Shown here: piece by piece, positions 58,942 to 64,000 of the stretch
Position numbering within the stretch: the stretch's first letter is position 1
Layout: the number at the start of each line of letters is the position of its first letter
Origin: Engraulis encrasicolus
Lineage: Eukaryota; Chordata; Actinopteri; Clupeiformes; Engraulidae
Length of the DNA: 64,000 nt
Assembly: GCF_034702125.1 (NCBI RefSeq)
Contig: NC_085875.1
Coordinates: 40,996,770 to 41,060,769 of the forward strand
Reading direction: 5' to 3'
Translations under genes and position numbers: made by a program
The notes under the pieces: model-generated
Database searches by the model: none
Told to the model about the DNA's origin: nothing
What the model saw: only the letters and a program-made list of their open reading frames with translations

Positions 58942-61900
58942 TTAAAAAAAGATTATTTGCTGACTTTTCAACTGCTGATAAAGCAGGTCAGTGAGAGTCT
59001 GTCCCTCTGGCGCGTCCAGGTGCGCTTGTGAGCCCTGCAGTCTGCGCTTGGTGTCCTGCAGTGACTTCAGGTCATCCACAATCAGGACTTTCTGAGTTAT
59101 GATGTTCTTGTTGCACATCTTCTGAACCTGGCAGAAACACAAGTCAGTATTGACCCATGTTATTTTTTATATTAAATGTCTTAAAGGACAGAGATATTCA
59201 TAATGACAGCTTGGTCTAGAATAGCGATGTCAAACTCAGGCCCGGGGGACAAATCTGGCCCGCGGAGTAATTTTATTTGGCCCGCGAGATCATTTCAAAT
59301 GTGTATTACAGTTGGCCCACATACACCATACATGTACAGCGTATTAATACTTGAATTTCGTGCATCACAGGAATTCTTTTTTAAATAAATATTGAGTTTG
59401 CCACACGACTTGAGGTGACTTGACTTGACATCCCTGGTCTAGAACATCCAGTTTGGACATAATGGAGCACAAAAAGTTTTTAAAACATTAAAAAAAAATA
59501 CATTTAAGTTAAATTCAGCTTAGTATAAAACCATTTTACTGTTAAAAACTCTTCCCTAAAACAATTCTATTCAATATCTCATAGTGGTTTTCACCATAAA
59601 ATTTAGGTTGTGAGGGCTTCTGCACTCCTTGGCAGTTTGAAATCCAACAGCTAAGGTGTGGTCCGGGTGAATTTACTGTAGATGTCACATGCATTTGTTT
59701 ATCAAACATCAGATTAAGCTGTGTTAAATAATAATGGTTTTAGTGTTTACTCAAAACACAGTCTTGCAATAACCTAATCTCTATGGGAAAATGTCAAGGT
59801 GGGAATGACTTTAAAGGAGAATTACGGCCAAGTTGTATTGGTCACGCTACCCTTCACTTGGAAGCACCTGACAACACCACTTTTTTTTTTGTTCAGCCAT
59901 TTCTGAGATCCTGGCCATTTAAAAATAAAAACATGTCCTGTACTTTAAGGTGTCTGCTGATGTTGCAGTTAAGGGGAGGAAGAATGTTAGCCTAGTAAAC
60001 TAAACAGAATACATTCAAGCTTGACATTGAAATGATAAGGCCAGTACCTGATCTTTGATTTTGTGAACCATGCCCTTGTCACATTCAAGTTTGTAGCCAT
60101 TTATGGTCAGGATATTTTCAATTTGTCTGGGAACACAAACACAAAGATAGGTATAACAACAAAGATACGTATAACAGAGTCCATTATTGGTCTTCAGGCA
60201 GCGGGCCACATTTTGATGTTTTATGCATTTTCTTTTGGTGTGCAGTGATTTATATAATACAAGTAAATGCATGGCAAACTTCTAAAATGATATTGAAGCC
60301 AGTAAAATCATGGAGTGAATTCAAACATACTCTGATCTTCAACAACAATTATAGTTTTAAAAAAAACTTCTTCCACCTCTTTTTCCTCTCTTCTTCTCAG
60401 GGTAACCAACCAAGTTGTCCAGCTCATCTGTGTTCATAAGTCACCTGTGCTCCTAAACCCTACTTCATGACCTTTCACTTACTGGTCATGATGGATGAAG
60501 GTATTGTATACTCAACAACAAACACTGCTTTGTAGGTGAAAGGTCATCCGCTAGGGGTACGATGTTGGTATACTCAACGTCAAGAGTGATGGTGCAGGTG
60601 AGGTCAACTGCTAGGGTCATGATGTAGGCACACTAAACCACAGGGGTAGTGATATGGGTCAGTGTGTTTCAACCTTCTTTGACCATTCAATGGTAACTTC
60701 TTTGACCAAATGTACACTTATTCAATGGTAAACATCTGGATGTTAAAAATACGAAAGTCTGTAGCTTATATTAATTAACCAATAACCTTACCTGCGTCAT
60801 CACACGTGTTGTCTGCATGATGGCCGTCAATGATGAGAACTTCACAATTACTTCCGGATGGTCTAAAAGCCCATTCATTTACCTGCATACGTGTAGGTGG
60901 GCTGCAGGGGGAAGCGGTGGTCTTACCTGCGTACGTGTAGGTTGGGCTCCAGGGCGAAGCGCTCCTGCAGTACCTGTTGCAACTCTGGCCCCTCCACCTT
61001 GAGGCGGCGCAGGGCCTCGCAGGCAGCGTGGCGCACCTTGGGCTCCGTCTCGTGGTGCAGAGCCCACAGCAGCAGGTCACGCAGGCGCACCGTCAGGCAG
61101 TTGATCTTGGCCAGGGCTGCAGCAACACCACATGGATGGATGGATGGATGGATGGACGAATGAATGAATGAATGAATGAATGAATGAATGAATGAATGAA
61201 TGAATGAATGAGTATAAAAATACATCAATCTAAAGGCTTGGAGTTGATTTTGGCCATCAATGCAGCACCACCACAGAGTAGATAGATGAATGGATGGATG
61301 GATGGAAGGATGAATGAATGAATGAATGAATGAATGAATGAATGAATGAATGAATGAATGAATGAATGAATAGTGAACTTGCACTGTATGTGCAAAAAGT
61401 CCTAGCGACCCAGTCCTAGTTCGGGTTTTTCAGGAAGTGTGTTTCTTCACATTCGTTTATTTTTTTTCATAAAAGCTCTTCAGAAACAATATATGCTGAG
61501 GGTTTGTACTTACCTGCTATTGCTGCAACTTTCACCTCCCAGATAGGATCAGTCTGCATTAGGTGGAGCAGTTGGTTCATAATCTGTGGAAAAGCAAAAA
61601 AAGATTAAAGGTTTTTGGACGGCCAGTGCAAGCATACAGTAAATGCCACTTACTTTACTGTTACTGTATCTTCCCACATCAGTATTTGGCAATGATGCAA
61701 ACATTTGAATAACTGTCTAGCAGATAAGAAACTTCTGTCTTACTGTTAGTTGTAGAGTATACATACAGTATATACATATATTATCCATGCACATATACAT
61801 ATATTATCCATGGAACAATGTGAAAAAGAAGTTGTGAGTTCAATTTAATGAAAGGCTGAAAACACTGGATATCAAACACACCAGAGCCGCACACTCCGGC

Positions 61901-63492
61901 AATCATACACACAGACACAAACACAACATCAAGTGCATCTAGCGTTGGCGAGGGGAACAGATTGTCATCTCTGATTGCACTTGCTTGTCGTTCTCCACCC
62001 TTCACTTTCAGACATCTATCTTTTTTAAAGTATTTTTGGGGGGCTTTTCAAGCCTTAATGTTTATTCAGACAGGACAGCGGAGGAGAGACAGGAAGTGAG
62101 TTGGGAGAGAGAGATGGGGAAGGGCCGGCCAAGGAAGGACCCAGGCTGGGAATCGAACTCAGGTCGGCAGCTTGGTAGACGAGTGCCCTACAGTTAGCGC
62201 CACCGTAGGGACCCACTTTCAGGCATCTCTGACTGCGGCCCTCACCATTTCATCCTTCAGGCCGAGTTTCCCGGCCGTGTGGCAGCCCAGCTTGCGGACG
62301 GACACGAAGCTGTCGTTTAGGCAGAGCAGGAAGGAGGGCAGCAGCTTGGCCGTCATGATGTGCAGGTGGCCAATCAGACCCAGCGCTTCCATGCGCCGCG
62401 TGCCCGGACCATCCTCCAGTTTCTGGCTGAAGAAGAAGAAAAAGAGTTGAAAGTGTATTCATTTAACAACATCAGGAATACAGGAACTGGGTTAATGTTA
62501 TGTGAAATTTCCTTCAAACACTAAAACACTAATTTAAAAGACATTAACAGAGAAAGAGAAAAAAAAACGCTTTTTGAATACGTTTGAAAATGTTGATCTA
62601 AAATGTTGACATTAGGGACTGCTCAAACGCAATTTCAAACTTCTGTGCTAACCTTGTTTCATAGATTTTTGAAAAAAAAACACTTGACCTAACACTTCAC
62701 TTGGCTTGAAAATTATACAGCATTTTGAAAAATAACTCTTCAAATATATAGAGGTGTGTGAATGTGGAGTACCTCAGCTCATTGTGCACTAGTCTCCCCA
62801 GTCCCAGCTTGCCCAGGGCCTGGGCTGCCTTCTGCCTCACAACAGCGCTCCAGTCATTCCACATCATGTACACCAACTTGTTGGAGAGGTCCTGGAGTAC
62901 AAGTACATCTAATTACAGCATAGGCTACTTAAATGTGCACTGTGTAGGATGGTGGCGAGAGTATGCATTGCAACTATGCTGCTCTATGAAGATCCACCTT
63001 TTCATGACGATTTTCATCATACGAAATGTGCAATTTTCCCAGTCATAATGGATACTTGGAATTTGATAGAGGTGGTAAGTATTCATGAAAAAAGTACCAT
63101 TTGTGAAAAGGTAGCATGAATTCTGGAAATAAACTACTAAAAAAATTACACAGTGTTCCTTTAAAAACATTAGTAGAGTCAGACAGAGATTAATTTATGA
63201 TGGAGATACTTAAGGAACAAAGTACACATTAAGCACAAATATGGAGTATACTTTCAAAATATTGGAACGATATGTTGTGTTTTCTAGTTTATGATAGCAA
63301 TATAATATATTTTTGAACATATAATAAATGGTCTCATTAGCTATGATGCGTAAGGTCTACTATTAAAAAACGAATGTGTTTTTGCACCTTATTTATTGGA
63401 CTCCTCAGCAGAGAGATTGTTTCACAGGCCTGCTCTCTGTTTTTGCAATCGATGCAGTTCAGCTCCTCAGCCAGCAGAGAGCGCACTAGAGT
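58942..63492 (-). CDS. HEAT-repeat protein, probable HEATR4 orthologue, C-terminal 309 aa (gene continues off the right edge)
   Basis: Seven exons seen: 63492-63388, 62891-62773, 62426-62246, 61583-61514, 61116-60927, 60126-60048, 59127-58942 (stop TAA); all GT-AG and phases close. The product is a run of helical HEAT units, probably a protein-interaction scaffold: VVRQKAAQALGKLGLGRLVH, SVRKLGCHTAGKLGLKDEM, EVKVAAIAALAKINCLTVRL, KVRHAACEALRRLKVEGPEL, HVRRQIENILTINGYKLECD. After the repeats comes a charged tail (IITQKVLIVDDLKSLQDTKR) ending QQLKSQQIIFF. The exon at 63388 starts in phase 0 without an initiator, so at least one more coding exon lies upstream, outside the window. Assignment to HEATR4 rests on my memory of the family's repeat spacing; another HEAT/armadillo protein is possible. 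It is convergent with the protease gene. Confidence 0.8.
59222..59436. mobile_element. hAT-type MITE in HEAT gene intron
   Basis: Element of 215 bp, left end TAGCGATGTCAAACTCAGGC, right end CTTGACATCCCTG. Perfect 8-bp duplication GTCTAGAA at 59214-59221 and 59437-59444. Interior TCTGGCCCGCGGAG blocks. Non-coding. Confidence 0.9.
61134..61375. repeat. Paired (GGAT)n(GAAT)n tetranucleotide arrays
   Basis: Two arrays, 61134-61211 and 61288-61371, each passing from GGAT/TGGA units to GAAT/TGAA units. The first begins 18 bp from the acceptor of the HEAT-gene exon at 60927-61116. Both are preceded by CAGCA(A/C)CACCAC-like sequence, which suggests duplication of the array with its flank. Confidence 0.9.
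62030..62215 (-). mobile_element. tRNA-derived SINE, minus orientation
   Basis: Reverse complement has B-box ACCTGAGTTCGATTCCCAGC (62147-62166) and a C/T-rich body with CACTTCCTGTCTCTCC. Closely related to 40885-41060. It ends about 30 bp from the donor of the HEAT-gene exon at 62246. Confidence 0.78.
62933..63160 (+). mobile_element. TTAA-flanked MITE, copy C
   Basis: Short, clean copy of 228 bp: left ATGTGCACTGTGTAGGATGG, right AATTACACAGTGTTCC, with TTAA at 62929-62932 and 63161-63164. Core CAGTCATAATGGATACTTGG. In a HEAT-gene intron. Confidence 0.75.
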
Positions 63493-64000
63493 CTGCACAA
63501 TGGGAGAGGAATGGGTGACGATTGATTAGGACAGTGGTTCCTAAACTTTTTCAGCACTTTTGGACATAAGGATATTTTTGTGACCCACTCCACCCACCAT
63601 AGTCTTAGCCTAGCAATGGATTTCTAGCAATATTAGCAGACAATCTATTAATGGCAAATCTAGCATGGATAGAACTCAATCAGACAGCAAATACATCTGT
63701 TAACCAATACATGCCATTATTAATCAGTTCTGTTAGCTGTTAACTGTCAACCTGTGGATTCCAACCCCCCCCCCCTTGACAAAGTTATCTGAAAGGACCC
63801 CCTTCTCAATATACTGTATACAGTGTAATGATGAGGACCTAATTCTGACCCCCCTAAGACTGGGACAACTGACCCTTGTCGGCGTCCCTGCTGGCTATTA
63901 TAAATGAGTTCTTAGGCAGGAAGAGGATTGATGTGCCAGGAGCAGACATAGTGTAGCCAGAGATTCTAGGAGTAGTCTCTCGGGTGTAGCGCAGCATAGC
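63493..64000. other. HEAT gene intron, partial hAT-like start
   Basis: Intron upstream of the first exon seen. CAGTGGTTCCTAAACTTTTT at 63533-63552 resembles a hAT end; the matching right end is not found before the window stops. Confidence 0.4.

Noticed and set aside
61134..61380. CRISPR-like direct repeats
   Set aside because: Plain tetranucleotide microsatellites in a vertebrate genome, without spacers.

Overview
This 64 kb window is from a vertebrate nuclear genome, almost certainly a teleost fish. It has long GT-AG introns, (CA)n/(CT)n microsatellites, a Tc1-type transposon with fish-style IR/DR ends, L2-type LINE fragments ending in (AATGT)n, tRNA-derived SINEs and many short non-autonomous DNA transposons. 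I cannot name the species.

Four protein-coding genes can be assembled exon by exon, with every splice phase closing. (1) tyro3, minus strand, 37924 down to 8399: 19 coding exons, 888 aa, a complete TAM-family receptor tyrosine kinase (2 Ig, 2 FN3, transmembrane helix, kinase, short tail). (2) lrrc57, minus strand, 46163 down to 40135: 5 coding exons, 238 aa, a leucine-rich-repeat protein with a Met-Gly start. (3) A secreted modular serine protease, plus strand, 49511 to 55877: 10 exons, 635 aa. Its N-terminal half has the cysteine layout of a ZP-N domain, followed by a Ser/Thr-rich linker and a trypsin-type domain with an intact catalytic triad but Phe at the oxyanion-hole position normally held by Gly193. 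I know of no described family with this combination, and it is the best candidate for something new. (4) The 3' part of a HEAT-repeat gene (HEATR4-like), minus strand, 63492 down to 58942, which continues past the right edge.

Layout: 1-8 kb is repeat-rich 3' flank of tyro3, with two adjacent hAT-type elements, a foldback element and a tandem duplication interrupted by another hAT element. 8.4-37.9 kb is tyro3, whose introns hold an apparently intact Tc1 element (17.6-19.2 kb), a nested stack of four mobile elements (19.9-22.8 kb), several hAT MITEs and a palindromic hairpin repeat. tyro3 and lrrc57 lie in tandem. lrrc57 and the protease are divergent across about 3.3 kb. The protease and the HEAT gene are convergent across about 3 kb that includes a degenerate decamer satellite.

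The four genes do not form an obvious pathway: a receptor kinase for GAS6/PROS1-type ligands, a small LRR protein, a secreted protease and a HEAT protein. The structural interest is in the protease architecture, in transposon layering, and in places where simple repeats or transposons sit on splice signals.
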